Shown here one piece after another: positions 54,934 through 64,000 of a DNA stretch of 64,000 nt (within the stretch, counting starts at the first letter, position 1; each line of letters opens with the position of its first letter). The position numbers and the translations under genes are program-made. This stretch comes from a virus. The notes beneath the pieces are model-generated. The model was not told the origin of the DNA. It was given only the letters and a program-made list of their open reading frames with translations, and searched no databases. The stretch is from IMG/VR virus record IMGVR_UViG_3300025133_005514, positions 1 to 64,000 of that record. One strand, written 5' to 3'.

Positions 54934-57900
54934 TGCCCAACATCGAGGATATGTGGGAGGAGACAGCCACCCCACAGCTGCCGACCACGGAGTTGGCCAT
55001 CGACCCCACCCCGATGGGAGGCACCGGAAACATCGGCGACCTGTGGGACGAGCCGGAGGCGGCAGAACCCCGGGCGGAGCGCCGCCCCCCTCGCCAGAGA
55101 CCTGAACCCAGGGCGGCACAGGCGCGGGAAATCGGCGACCTGTGGGACGAGCCAGATACGCCGGCTCAGGTGCCTGCTCCAGAGTACGGCGACGACCCGC
55201 CCGACACCCTGGACGACTCCATCCTCACGGACTCGCTGCCCATCATCGAGCCGGAGAAGCGTCAGCCCGCCAGCCAGGCGTGGGTCCAGGCCCGCACCAA
55301 GTACAACCGCCTCCACAGCCCCGTGGAGAAGGTGGAGGTCCTCGACGCCTGGATGTCGGAGTACCTGCCGGCGGAGCGCAGGCGGGCGTACAAGGAGGCT
55401 GGCGAGCCGGGGGAGCTGCACGGTCTGTGGAAGTTCCTGGACCGTGTGGACAAGTGGACTGACCGCATGTCCAGGGCTGGGCCCATCGCCCTGTGGGAGG
55501 CCCGCAAGAAGTATTTCGAGACCGGCGAGTACGTCGGACCCAAGGAGATGTGGGGCCTCCTCCAGGACTCCTGGCGGAACGACCGGGGCGACCTGGAAGA
55601 CGGCACCCGGGCCCTGAAGGCCCTGAAGTCGTACACCTCCAGCATCATCGGGATGCCGGGGGCCACCATGAGGGGTATGTCGGAGGCCGACTTCCTCGCT
55701 CAGATCGAGGCAGACACCGAGGCCGACTTTGCCTCCATGGCCTCATGGATCGACAAGAGCGGCATCGGTCGGCCCATCACCTCGGTTGGCATGGCTGGCC
55801 TGGCTGTCGGCTCTCAGCTGATTTGGGGAGGTGAGAACTTCAAGTCCATGATGGAGGCCCGCAGCGCCATGATGGAGCAGGAGGCTTACGCCTCAGGCGA
55901 GGCCATCATCGGGTTCGTGGGCCTGGCTACGATCAGCCACCTCAACGCCCTCGGCGGCAAAGGCATCGCCAAGACGGTGGGCACCAGGGGCACCCGCTTC
56001 GGCAGCGACGTCGTCACCCACTCCCTCGCCCAGGAGAAGGCGACCCTCAAGGGAATCATGGACGCCCAGGGCGGCATCCTGGACAAGGGGATGATCTCCC
56101 TGCGTGAAGCCTCAGAGGCCGGCGACTCGATCGACCCTGCCATGGGGCGCATCATCGAGACTCTGGCTGACGACCCCGTCCTGGACGTTGTGGCCAAGCA
56201 GGAGGTGGACGAGTACCTCACCGAGCTTGCTGAACTGACCCGCGTCAGGGACGAGATGGTTGCTGCCGGCGGCGATGCTGGGGCGGCGGATGCCAGCCTC
56301 GCCAGCCTTCAGGCCGACATGATCGAGAAGCTGTCGGGCCACGTTGACTCCTACAAGCAGCGCGCTCCCGCAAGGATGGAGGCGAACGTCACGGCCCAGG
56401 TCGAGGCTCGCTACCTGGATGCGGTGGACACCGCCTTCCGGCACGAGGTGCCGCTGTACGGGGCCGAGTCCATCAACGTCCTAAACAAGCTCAAGCACGG
56501 CGCTGTGTTCGAGGCCGCTCTGGACGGCGCTGCTGAGGCCGTGGGCCTGTCCCGGGCCGAGCTTCTGGCCAAGACCAAGAGCGGCGACAACGTCATTCTG
56601 TCCGAAGCCCTGGGTGCCATGGGCGTCAACGCTGGGGACCTGCCGGGCCACGAACTGAAGGCCGAGGCTCTGTGGGCTGAGTTGATGCGGCAGGGGCACC
56701 GCGACAAGAAGCTGCTCAAGGACATCGACTTCAAGCTGACCGGCGAGGTTGACGAGTACGGACACCTGGTCGTTCGACCCGAGGACGTGAAGATCACCTG
56801 GCAGACCCCGGCGGAAGCGAAGGCCGAGCTTCTCGAAGCCGGCATGGTGATGCCCAAGGACAGCGCTATCGGCCGAGCCATGGCTGCTCCGGGCCAGGAG
56901 TTGATCGAAGCTGTCGCGAAGGTGTCGGGCAGGGGTGACGAGTTCGCCAGGACCCAAGCGTTCCGCCAGCACAAGATGCTGTCTGCCAGCGATGCTCTGG
57001 GCCACAAGATGGCCTACGCCGCGTTGTCGAAGTTCCCGCCGTTTGTCGAAGCCATCACCCGCAACGCATGGTCCATCGGCAGCCCCCGCAAGGTGACCCA
57101 CTTCTACGGTGGCACCGAGGCTGCGGTTAGGGGAACTCCTCGCCCCAAGATTCTGTCCCGTCGCAGCATCCTGCACCCGGCGAAGTTCGCTCGGATGGAG
57201 GCCAGGACCCGGGCCCAGCACGTCACCCGTGGCGTGGACCGCGAGCGTCTCGGCCTGTTCGTGCAGCGCGTGTTGGCCATCTCGAAGGACCCCAGGATTC
57301 AGAACCTGGCTGTCCTGTACCGGGAGATGGGCTGGACGGACGAGCTTACGGAGCAGCAGATCATCGCTCTGGCCCACCTGGAACGGGTGGAGCACATCGT
57401 CTCGCAGTCCGACCTCGGCCGGAACCTGGACGAGATTGCGATGGACACGGCCAACGTGTCGGACGACGAGATGCGGTCCATCATCTCCGGCCTTCGGACG
57501 GTGCTGGACCCTGATTCTCCGAACCCCAATCGCCCCGCCGCGTTCCCCGACACAGCGCTGGCCGGCGAGGATCACCTCCAGGGCATCACAGCCATCGTAG
57601 GAAGCGTCGTAGACGAGCTTGAAGATGCCTACCGCAACGGAGGAGCAAAGAAGCGCAAGAAGGCTCTGAGGGCCGTTGCTGTGCAGACCGGTGTTATCCG
57701 CCGCGCTCTGACGGATGTGCTGACGAAGGAGCACGAACTCAGCCGCATGATCAAGGGCTGGGAGCAGGCGGCTCCGATGTTGGAGGAGGGGAAGGAGCTT
57801 CGCACCCTCCGCAAGTCTCTGCTCGGCGCTGTTCGCGGGAAGTGGGACGAGGACGCTCCGCTGGAGGATGTGGTCCGCCGTATCCAGGAGCTTCAGGCCA

Positions 57901-60900
57901 GCTACGACAGCAAGTACGGCGCTGTCCACGGGGAGCTTGCTGCTCTGCGGACTGGTCTGCCGCCCGGCGGCAAGTCCACCTGGGCCCAGCACCGAACCAA
58001 CCTCCGCGACAGCATGGCCGCGAGGTTCGGGGACGAGCAGGTTGACGAGCTTGTCATGCCGCTGCTGGACCAGCGCGCGAAGACATGGGCTTCGTACCAC
58101 GGCGTTCACCCGGACCAGGCCGACGCCTGGTACGCCAAGACCATCCGCGACTTCCAGACTGCCGAGACTTACGACGCCTGGGACAAGGGTCAGCGGGCTA
58201 CCGGCCACAACACCGAACTCAGCGCGGAGACCTCAGGCGGCATGTACAGCGCCCTGGAGGTGAAGCTCCAGGACTTCCCGAAGCCGAAGGCCACGGTTCA
58301 GGAGGTACTCGGGTTCCTTCGGAAGCAGGGAGTGAAGCAGGAAGAGTTGGACGACATGTCCTTCTTCGCCTCGCTGGACCCCGGGACGAAGGTGACCAAG
58401 GCCGAAATGCTGGAGGAGTTTGAGCGCAGCCAGCGTCCGTGGACCGAGCACATCCGCACTGACAACGTCGCCGTCAAGACCGCCAAAGAACGGCAGCTAG
58501 CCTCAGAGCTTGAGGTTTTGAACAAGCGCATCGCCGAACTGGAGAAGGAGGCCGACCCGGTTGACAACATTATGGCCCTGCTCGGCGGCCCCGAAGAGGG
58601 TGACGAACTGACCCCTCTGTACCGCCAGCGAGATCGGCTAGCCGCTGACCTGCGGAACGAAGCGTCTGTCGCCACAGAGAGTCGCAGGTTCGAGGATGTG
58701 TTCAGGAGCGAGGTTGCAGAGGAGGTTGGCGACAGCCTCTCCTGGGTCGAGCGCATCTCGCCAAGCTCAGGCCCACCAGACCTGTTCGGCGACATGTCTG
58801 CCGGCGGTTTCGAGGTTCGGTACGTGCATCGCGGGAACGCGTTCGGGGAGACCCTCTCTGCGGTGGATGAGCCTGACGCCTTCGCCGCGTTCGACGGGCT
58901 TATGCAGGGGCGTGATCGGTACGACCACAAGCCGGCCCAAGATCGCACCACCCGATCGAAAAACGCCTGGACCCGAGAGGGGGACCCGGATGGCGGCACC
59001 GGCTACACGGAGCGTGTCTACACCCTCGACGAACTGAAGGAGGGGGAGGAGACCTTCACGACCGGCCACTTCGTCACGGACGAGAACGTCTTTCTGCACA
59101 TCCGGTACGACTTCGTGACCGGCGCAGACGGGAAGAAGGAGCTTCGTCTGATTGAGGTCCAGAGCGATTTGCACCAGAAGGGGCGGAGCACTGGGTACGG
59201 ACCTACCAGGTATGAGACGCCGGACGACATCAACTCCAGACTGGATGACATCAGGTCGGACCCAGACTTTAGTCAGCTAACCCGATTTGAGCAGGGAGAG
59301 TGGGCCAGAGTCACCTCCGATGAGATGTTCGACCACCTGGATGCCATGGGGGACTTTGAAGACGCTGGGTCCATCTTCGACGTTTTGGTTGATCAGCTAG
59401 ACATGACCCTCGACACCCAGGCCAGGAATGCCACCAAGCGACTGGTCGCCAAGTACAGCCGGCCAGGCACCGGTAAAACCAATAAGGGCCTCCCCTCGGC
59501 CCCCTTCAAAAAGTCCTGGCGAGCCTTCGCCCTGAAGCAGGCTGTGAAGGCCGCTGTGGAGGAAGGTGCGGAACGTGTGTTGTGGCTGTCCGGGGATGAG
59601 GTAACCCGCGCCCGCAGCGCCAACGCCAACCTCGCCCGCATCACTTACGACGAGGAGCTGCCGAGGGCTGCGAAGAAGCTCTACAAGCGGCACGGAGCCA
59701 GGCCCCGCAGGGGTCGGCCCGCGTTGGGCGGGATCAAAGAGAGGCTCCGAGGGGAGGGGATCGACATCAGGCCCGAGGACAAGTTCATCCTGATGGAGGA
59801 TGGTTCGTCCGAGATTTACTCCGTGGCTAAGAGCAGGGACGAAGCCGTTCGGCACCACGACGAAGCGTTCCGTGTGGATATCGACGCTCCCGAGGGGGCT
59901 ATTGAAATCATGCCCCTGGAGGAGGGGTTGGCCAGGTGGGCGAAGGCTAACGGCATCCCCTCAAGCCCTGTGGGTAACCACATCCTCGACCTCACCCCCG
60001 AACTCAGGGCGTCCGTCTCAGACAAGGGGCAGACACTCTATAGCGCTGCCTTTGACGACTTCAAGGCGGTCCAGTCCGACGTCATCCGCGCCATCGGCGA
60101 CACGGAGGACCTGCTCCGGGACATCGAAGCCCAGGTGGCGAAGCTGGCCCCCTACGAAGCCAGAGCCAAGACCGCACGCAAGAAGGTGGACCTGAAGAGG
60201 GCCGCGATTGGTGCAGTCCGCGAAGCCCGGGAGATGCGGGCAGCGGTTGCGAAGGCTCGTGCTGCTCGGGGTGGCCTCTCTCTGGAGGGGTCGGAGGCTG
60301 GCGCGGGCCAGCTTTCCCTGGAGCGAGCCGGACCCGGCGGTCTGTCCATGGAGGGCCCCGGAGCAGACCCCAGGCCCACCGCAAGGAGCGAGGCTGAGCG
60401 ACTGACGTCGCCGCTCTCGGACGAAGAGACGGCTATCCGCCAGGTTGAGGACAAGTTGCTCGATGCGGCCGAGGCCGAGGCTCGGATGCTCGGAGCCGAC
60501 GTTCTCAAGAGCGTTCCCACCGACGTTAGGGACAAGGTCGCAGACCTCTACAAGCAGCGGGTTGCCCAGAGGCGCTCAATCCAGGAACTTCAGCGCAAGG
60601 AGGCCCAGCGCTTGGTTGACGCTATCCCTGGGTTGGACGGACAGGTTGATTACGTCTCGGTGTTTACCCATCGTATGGGCTTACGGCAGGGGGAGCTTGG
60701 GGAGGTCGTCGTCAGGCTGAACGGTGAACACGTCGCCATCCCGACCCGAGATATCGAGGCTGCCGGGCTTGGCGGGGTTGGCGACAACTTGGTCACGTAC
60801 TCAGAGCTTCAGACCAAGTCGATGTACGCCATCCGTGATGCCAACGACTCCATCGAATCCTTGCGATCCGCCTCCCTCAGCAGGGCCGACCTCCAGTTCC

Positions 60901-63900
60901 AGGGCAACACCAGCGGCGTTCGGGGTGTCCACGAGTCCATGGGCGACCTGTCACAGAAGACCATTGCGGCCTTCGCCTCCGCCGATATCAACACGTTGAT
61001 CCACGAACTCGGCCACCTCATGCGCCGGGACATCCCCCTCACGGACCTCAACGTGCTCAGCAGCTGGGTCAACGCGAACCCGAAGGTCAAGCAGATGGGC
61101 ACGGTCACCACCGTGGGTGGCAAGTGGGTGGGCCTGGACAAGAAGGGCAAGAAGAACGACGCCGTCCTTCAAGCAGCTGAAGAGATGTTCGCCGAAGGCT
61201 TCGTGCAGTACCTGAAGAAGGGCAAGGCTCCGGTCAAGGAGTTGGAGACGGCCTTCGCCAGGGCGAAGCAGTGGTTGCGGGACATCTTCACCGCGATCGT
61301 CTCGCTGCGGCTAGATGGCAAGCGTCGCAAGAGGCCGCTCAACATCAACGTCGAGCTTGGCCACGGCGCTATCGAGGCGATGGACAACCTGTTCATCCCG
61401 CTGGAGGGCAAGGCTGCGAAGGCTGCCGCTGCGAAGCGGGGCGGCAAGGCGAAGGCTCTGTCGGACTACCGTGCTGCTGAGGCTGCTCGGAAGGTTGAGA
61501 TTGAGGCTCGTCCCGTCACAGAAGCGAAGGCGTTCAGCAAGATTGAGGACTTCAAGAACTCTCCGAACCGTGGGCGAGGTGAAGCGGCCAAGGTCAGGAT
61601 CATGGCCAAGACCGGCTCCCAGGTGTTCGAGGAGATCATCGAGCGGCTCCCCGTGGTGGGTGACGAACTCAAGGAGGCGTTCGCCAAGGCCCTGCTGTTC
61701 GGTTCGAAGATCGACCTCCCCGAGGGTGGGACCTGGTTGGACACGATCCGAACCGCTGACATCGACACCTCCAGCGTGTCCGCCTTCAACAGCGGCGACT
61801 ACGGCAAGGCTCTCAGAACCTCCTTGCTGGGCGGCAGGGCTGATAGGGTCGCGAAGATCGAAGGCTTCCTGAACGACCTCAGGAAGGCGGCTGTGGACCT
61901 AGAGGACGCCCTCAAGACCGGCTCCGACCTCCCGCCCCTGGAGGTGGCTCCGTCCATCGCTACGGCTGTTGGCGCGAAGTCCCAGGTCTCCACCATCTGG
62001 CGGCAGTTGGCCGAGGAGCAGCTGCCCTGGCTGGACCAGGTCCTCAAGGACAACCAGGCTTCGGTCAAGCAGACGATGGACCGGGCGAACCTGGAGGCCA
62101 AGGCTATGGCTGCGGCCACGGCTGACCAGGAGGTTGCCGAGCTTCTGGCCCGAGCCGTCGCCAACCAGGACTACGGCGAGGTCCAGAAGCTGGTTGCCCA
62201 GAGCATGGAGGCTGGCCGCAAGGGCGTGAAGCGCAACCGCAGCAAGTTCGCCCACGAGAAGAAGCCCGTGGAGGGAGACCTCAAGCAGCTGGACGACATG
62301 CTCAAGTCGCCCGAGGCGATCAAGGACCTTGAGGTCACGATGGACTGGCTGGGCTGGAACACGGACAGCCCCCAGAAGATGTGGGACGCCCTGCGACACG
62401 GCAAGGAGTTCTCGGCCTCCCACAAGGCCCGCATGAAGGAGTACCGAACGCGGGTGCTGAAGTCGTGGAGGGACCACGAGACCGCCCGCCAGTTCAAGAC
62501 CCTGACCAAGCGCGAGCAGGAGATGGTCAAGCGTGTCCTGAAGAACCCGGCCATGTACCGCATCCCGGACGGGCTGAGCCCGGAGGTTGCGAAGAAGGCT
62601 GCCGCCCGTGGCATGAAGCGAACGGTCGGCGAAGACCTGGACCCGAAGGCTCTGGAGATCGCAGAGGTCCTGGACGAGTTCTTTGAGGGCTACCTCCAGA
62701 AGCTGCGTCACGAGCACGGCGGGCTGGCCAACTTCGACAAGGATGAGTTCCTCACCCGGGTCGATGTCGCCGCCTACGTCCCCCACATCCTCACCTCGAT
62801 GGCCCGAGACAAGGTGCAGAGGCTCAAGAACGCCGGGACCCTCCCCAAGAACTTTGACCCCATGTTCCTGGAGCGTCGCGGCATCAAGGGGACGATCGAG
62901 GCTATTAACGACCAGATGCGCCGCAGCCTGGCTACCTCAGCGCTCCGGTCCAAGGTCAAGGCTGGGAAGCTGGACGCCGCTGCGTTCGGGTTGGACGGAC
63001 CAGCCATGCGGCACGCTGCTGAGAACAACACGCTGTCCGAGCTTCTGACCCCCGAGGTCTACGACCAACTGGTCAACGAGATGATTGAGACCTTGGACGT
63101 GGGCCAGGGGTTCGACTTCTTCGAGGTCGAGCCGATGCTCCTGATGGAGCACTACGCCACCCAGGTGGACCGCTCCCTGTCTGACGCCTCCTACCTCCGG
63201 GACATGATGGAGATGTTCCCGATGGGGCGGAAGTTCTCCGAGATGGACCAGGCGAACGCTGCGACGGGCAGGCCGGGCGAGTTGGTGGAGATGGCTGCGG
63301 AGGCTGCTGGCTACAGCAAGCTGTCGCACAACGACTACCTCGCCACGCTGGCCAACCTGAAGCTGCCGAAGCAGCTGCGTAAGTACGGCGAGTACATCCG
63401 GGGCCAGATTGTCCAGGGCAAGAGCCCGAACGAAATCATGCGGCTGCTGCACGAGCAGGGCGTGACGGTGGACCTGGAGTGGATTGCCTCCTTCCGGGCT
63501 CCGCCCGTGTACCTGCCCATCCCGGTGGTTGAGTACCTCCAGTGGATCAACCGTCCCGACAAGGGTGGCGCTGGGACGGAGTTTCTCGACGGCATCCTGT
63601 CCTGGGCCAAGGGCATGGCGACGGTGTCATCCCTCGCTCACATCTCGATGAACGTCTTCGGCAACATCCTGTCGGTCATGCAGCTGGCCACGCTGAAGGA
63701 CCTGCGTCCGAAGAACCTGATGAAGGCGTTCACCATCTTCGCCAAGCGCCCGCCGGACCACCCCTCCTGGGGGCAGATGATCACGCTGGGCGACAAGACG
63801 ATGTCCGCGAAGGACTGGCGTACCAGGCTCCAGTTCGGTGGCGCGCTGGACGTGCCTGGACAGAGCGCGTTCCGGGAGGAGATGCTTGGCAGAGCCCTCG

Positions 63901-64000
63901 TCAGCCCGGCCTCCGACGAGGCTGGCGTGGGCAAGCGGATGGTTGGAGCGGTCGGAGGAGCGGCAGTTGGAGCGGCCATCGGTGGCGCTGTGGGTGGCGT
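54933..64000 (+). CDS. Giant polyvalent ejection protein with zinc-metallopeptidase motif (partial, at least 3,022 codons)
   Basis: GTG 54933 shares a base with the previous TAG, and the frame stays open to the end of the window. The N-terminal 75 residues carry three copies of an (N/E)IxDLWDE-type motif (residues 3-10, 33-40, 66-73). Residues about 1286-1570 read as the LPD-type domain seen in phage polyvalent proteins (LRLIEVQSDLHQKGR near 1406, PFKKSWRAFALKQAV near 1523, VLWLSGDEVTR). At 2024-2028 HELGH is a zinc HExxH site, with the glutamates E2083/E2084/E2088 in AAEEMFAEG a likely third ligand. Near the end (about residue 3000) is a glycine-zipper stretch, MVGAVGGAAVGAAIGGAVGG. Such proteins are packed in the head and injected with the DNA. 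The 3' end is outside. Confidence 0.8.
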   Translation, partial: MPNIEDMWEETATPQLPTTELAIDPTPMGGTGNIGDLWDEPEAAEPRAERRPPRQRPEPRAAQAREIGDLWDEPDTPAQVPAPEYGDDPPDTLDDSILTDSLPIIEPEKRQPASQAWVQARTKYNRLHSPVEKVEVLDAWMSEYLPAERRRAYKEAGEPGELHGLWKFLDRVDKWTDRMSRAGPIALWEARKKYFETGEYVGPKEMWGLLQDSWRNDRGDLEDGTRALKALKSYTSSIIGMPGATMRGMSEADFLAQIEADTEADFASMASWIDKSGIGRPITSVGMAGLAVGSQLIWGGENFKSMMEARSAMMEQEAYASGEAIIGFVGLATISHLNALGGKGIAKTVGTRGTRFGSDVVTHSLAQEKATLKGIMDAQGGILDKGMISLREASEAGDSIDPAMGRIIETLADDPVLDVVAKQEVDEYLTELAELTRVRDEMVAAGGDAGAADASLASLQADMIEKLSGHVDSYKQRAPARMEANVTAQVEARYLDAVDTAFRHEVPLYGAESINVLNKLKHGAVFEAALDGAAEAVGLSRAELLAKTKSGDNVILSEALGAMGVNAGDLPGHELKAEALWAELMRQGHRDKKLLKDIDFKLTGEVDEYGHLVVRPEDVKITWQTPAEAKAELLEAGMVMPKDSAIGRAMAAPGQELIEAVAKVSGRGDEFARTQAFRQHKMLSASDALGHKMAYAALSKFPPFVEAITRNAWSIGSPRKVTHFYGGTEAAVRGTPRPKILSRRSILHPAKFARMEARTRAQHVTRGVDRERLGLFVQRVLAISKDPRIQNLAVLYREMGWTDELTEQQIIALAHLERVEHIVSQSDLGRNLDEIAMDTANVSDDEMRSIISGLRTVLDPDSPNPNRPAAFPDTALAGEDHLQGITAIVGSVVDELEDAYRNGGAKKRKKALRAVAVQTGVIRRALTDVLTKEHELSRMIKGWEQAAPMLEEGKELRTLRKSLLGAVRGKWDEDAPLEDVVRRIQELQASYDSKYGAVHGELAALRTGLPPGGKSTWAQHRTNLRDSMAARFGDEQVDELVMPLLDQRAKTWASYHGVHPDQADAWYAKTIRDFQTAETYDAWDKGQRATGHNTELSAETSGGMYSALEVKLQDFPKPKATVQEVLGFLRKQGVKQEELDDMSFFASLDPGTKVTKAEMLEEFERSQRPWTEHIRTDNVAVKTAKERQLASELEVLNKRIAELEKEADPVDNIMALLGGPEEGDELTPLYRQRDRLAADLRNEASVATESRRFEDVFRSEVAEEVGDSLSWVERISPSSGPPDLFGDMSAGGFEVRYVHRGNAFGETLSAVDEPDAFAAFDGLMQGRDRYDHKPAQDRTTRSKNAWTREGDPDGGTGYTERVYTLDELKEGEETFTTGHFVTDENVFLHIRYDFVTGADGKKELRLIEVQSDLHQKGRSTGYGPTRYETPDDINSRLDDIRSDPDFSQLTRFEQGEWARVTSDEMFDHLDAMGDFEDAGSIFDVLVDQLDMTLDTQARNATKRLVAKYSRPGTGKTNKGLPSAPFKKSWRAFALKQAVKAAVEEGAERVLWLSGDEVTRARSANANLARITYDEELPRAAKKLYKRHGARPRRGRPALGGIKERLRGEGIDIRPEDKFILMEDGSSEIYSVAKSRDEAVRHHDEAFRVDIDAPEGAIEIMPLEEGLARWAKANGIPSSPVGNHILDLTPELRASVSDKGQTLYSAAFDDFKAVQSDVIRAIGDTEDLLRDIEAQVAKLAPYEARAKTARKKVDLKRAAIGAVREAREMRAAVAKARAARGGLSLEGSEAGAGQLSLERAGPGGLSMEGPGADPRPTARSEAERLTSPLSDEETAIRQVEDKLLDAAEAEARMLGADVLKSVPTDVRDKVADLYKQRVAQRRSIQELQRKEAQRLVDAIPGLDGQVDYVSVFTHRMGLRQGELGEVVVRLNGEHVAIPTRDIEAAGLGGVGDNLVTYSELQTKSMYAIRDANDSIESLRSASLSRADLQFQGNTSGVRGVHESMGDLSQKTIAAFASADINTLIHELGHLMRRDIPLTDLNVLSSWVNANPKVKQMGTVTTVGGKWVGLDKKGKKNDAVLQAAEEMFAEGFVQYLKKGKAPVKELETAFARAKQWLRDIFTAIVSLRLDGKRRKRPLNINVELGHGAIEAMDNLFIPLEGKAAKAAAAKRGGKAKALSDYRAAEAARKVEIEARPVTEAKAFSKIEDFKNSPNRGRGEAAKVRIMAKTGSQVFEEIIERLPVVGDELKEAFAKALLFGSKIDLPEGGTWLDTIRTADIDTSSVSAFNSGDYGKALRTSLLGGRADRVAKIEGFLNDLRKAAVDLEDALKTGSDLPPLEVAPSIATAVGAKSQVSTIWRQLAEEQLPWLDQVLKDNQASVKQTMDRANLEAKAMAAATADQEVAELLARAVANQDYGEVQKLVAQSMEAGRKGVKRNRSKFAHEKKPVEGDLKQLDDMLKSPEAIKDLEVTMDWLGWNTDSPQKMWDALRHGKEFSASHKARMKEYRTRVLKSWRDHETARQFKTLTKREQEMVKRVLKNPAMYRIPDGLSPEVAKKAAARGMKRTVGEDLDPKALEIAEVLDEFFEGYLQKLRHEHGGLANFDKDEFLTRVDVAAYVPHILTSMARDKVQRLKNAGTLPKNFDPMFLERRGIKGTIEAINDQMRRSLATSALRSKVKAGKLDAAAFGLDGPAMRHAAENNTLSELLTPEVYDQLVNEMIETLDVGQGFDFFEVEPMLLMEHYATQVDRSLSDASYLRDMMEMFPMGRKFSEMDQANAATGRPGELVEMAAEAAGYSKLSHNDYLATLANLKLPKQLRKYGEYIRGQIVQGKSPNEIMRLLHEQGVTVDLEWIASFRAPPVYLPIPVVEYLQWINRPDKGGAGTEFLDGILSWAKGMATVSSLAHISMNVFGNILSVMQLATLKDLRPKNLMKAFTIFAKRPPDHPSWGQMITLGDKTMSAKDWRTRLQFGGALDVPGQSAFREEMLGRALVSPASDEAGVGKRMVGAVGGAAVGAAIGGAVGG

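Noticed and set aside
53455-55119. Minus-strand frame of 554 codons opposite the 812-residue virion gene
   Set aside because: Antisense shadow of a gene with continuous coding character and coupled ends.
56481-58208. Minus-strand frame of 575 codons inside the giant gene
   Set aside because: The plus-strand giant frame is uninterrupted and carries protein-like composition and motifs; the minus frame has none.

Overview
The window is GC-rich, densely packed double-stranded DNA from a tailed bacteriophage, or from two related phage segments joined together. It holds large terminases, portals, a scaffold, an HK97-type major capsid protein, P22-like tail connector proteins, ejection proteins and a recombination/replication block. 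Most neighbouring genes overlap by 1-20 nt (ATGA, GTGA, TGATG), as is typical of phage operons. Lipoproteins and spanin-like envelope proteins point to a Gram-negative host. No DNA polymerase, integrase, endolysin, rRNA or confident tRNA was seen, so host and lifestyle cannot be named. The tail parts (no tape measure, no sheath) suggest a podovirus.

Layout. (1) 1-4.6 kb, rightward: a surface-sugar cassette with fragments of a nucleotide-sugar dehydratase and of a NeuC-like 2-epimerase, a lipoprotein, and apparently full NeuB, NeuD and NeuA homologues for a nonulosonic (sialic or legionaminic-like) acid. NeuD carries an extra C-terminal helix-turn-helix. (2) 4.6-10.8 kb: small genes, then packaging module 1 (TerL-1, portal-1, a beta-rich structural protein). 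(3) 10.85-12.46 kb: membrane and lipoprotein genes that look like a lysis cassette. (4) 12.4-16.8 kb, leftward: small unknown genes and an HNH homing endonuclease. (5) 16.8-17.58 kb: non-coding, with a chain of hairpins ending in a T-run just before a rightward operon. (6) 17.58-24.46 kb, rightward: a MoxR-type AAA+ ATPase, a CobT-like VWA protein and companion genes of unknown function. (7) 24.5-25.77 kb: non-coding, rich in palindromes. (8) 25.77-32.43 kb, leftward: a tightly coupled recombination operon (RuvC, N6-type methylase, RecT, Cas4/AddB-like exonuclease, DnaQ-like exonuclease, HNH endonuclease, many zinc-ribbon miniproteins). (9) 32.7-37.7 kb, rightward: replication initiator-like protein, primase-helicase, XRE repressor-like protein, cytosine-C5 methylase. 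(10) 37.7-54.9 kb: a second packaging module (TerL-2; portal-2 on the opposite strand), then scaffold, capsid, connector, tail and ejection genes. (11) 54.93 kb to the end: one open gene of more than 3,000 codons, a giant probably ejected polyvalent protein with a zinc-metallopeptidase motif.

How it fits together. Blocks 8 and 9 form a recombination-dependent replication system fired from divergent promoters near 32.45-32.51 kb, perhaps controlled by the XRE protein at 36.0 kb. Block 10 builds the particle and block 11 supplies cargo injected with the DNA. The main puzzle is the presence of two homologous but strongly diverged terminase/portal pairs: either one phage with two packaging modules, a mosaic or tandem arrangement, or an assembly join. 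Arginine codon preference appears to change near 10.85 kb, and this should be tested first. Protein family calls rest on motifs read by eye; no database search was run.
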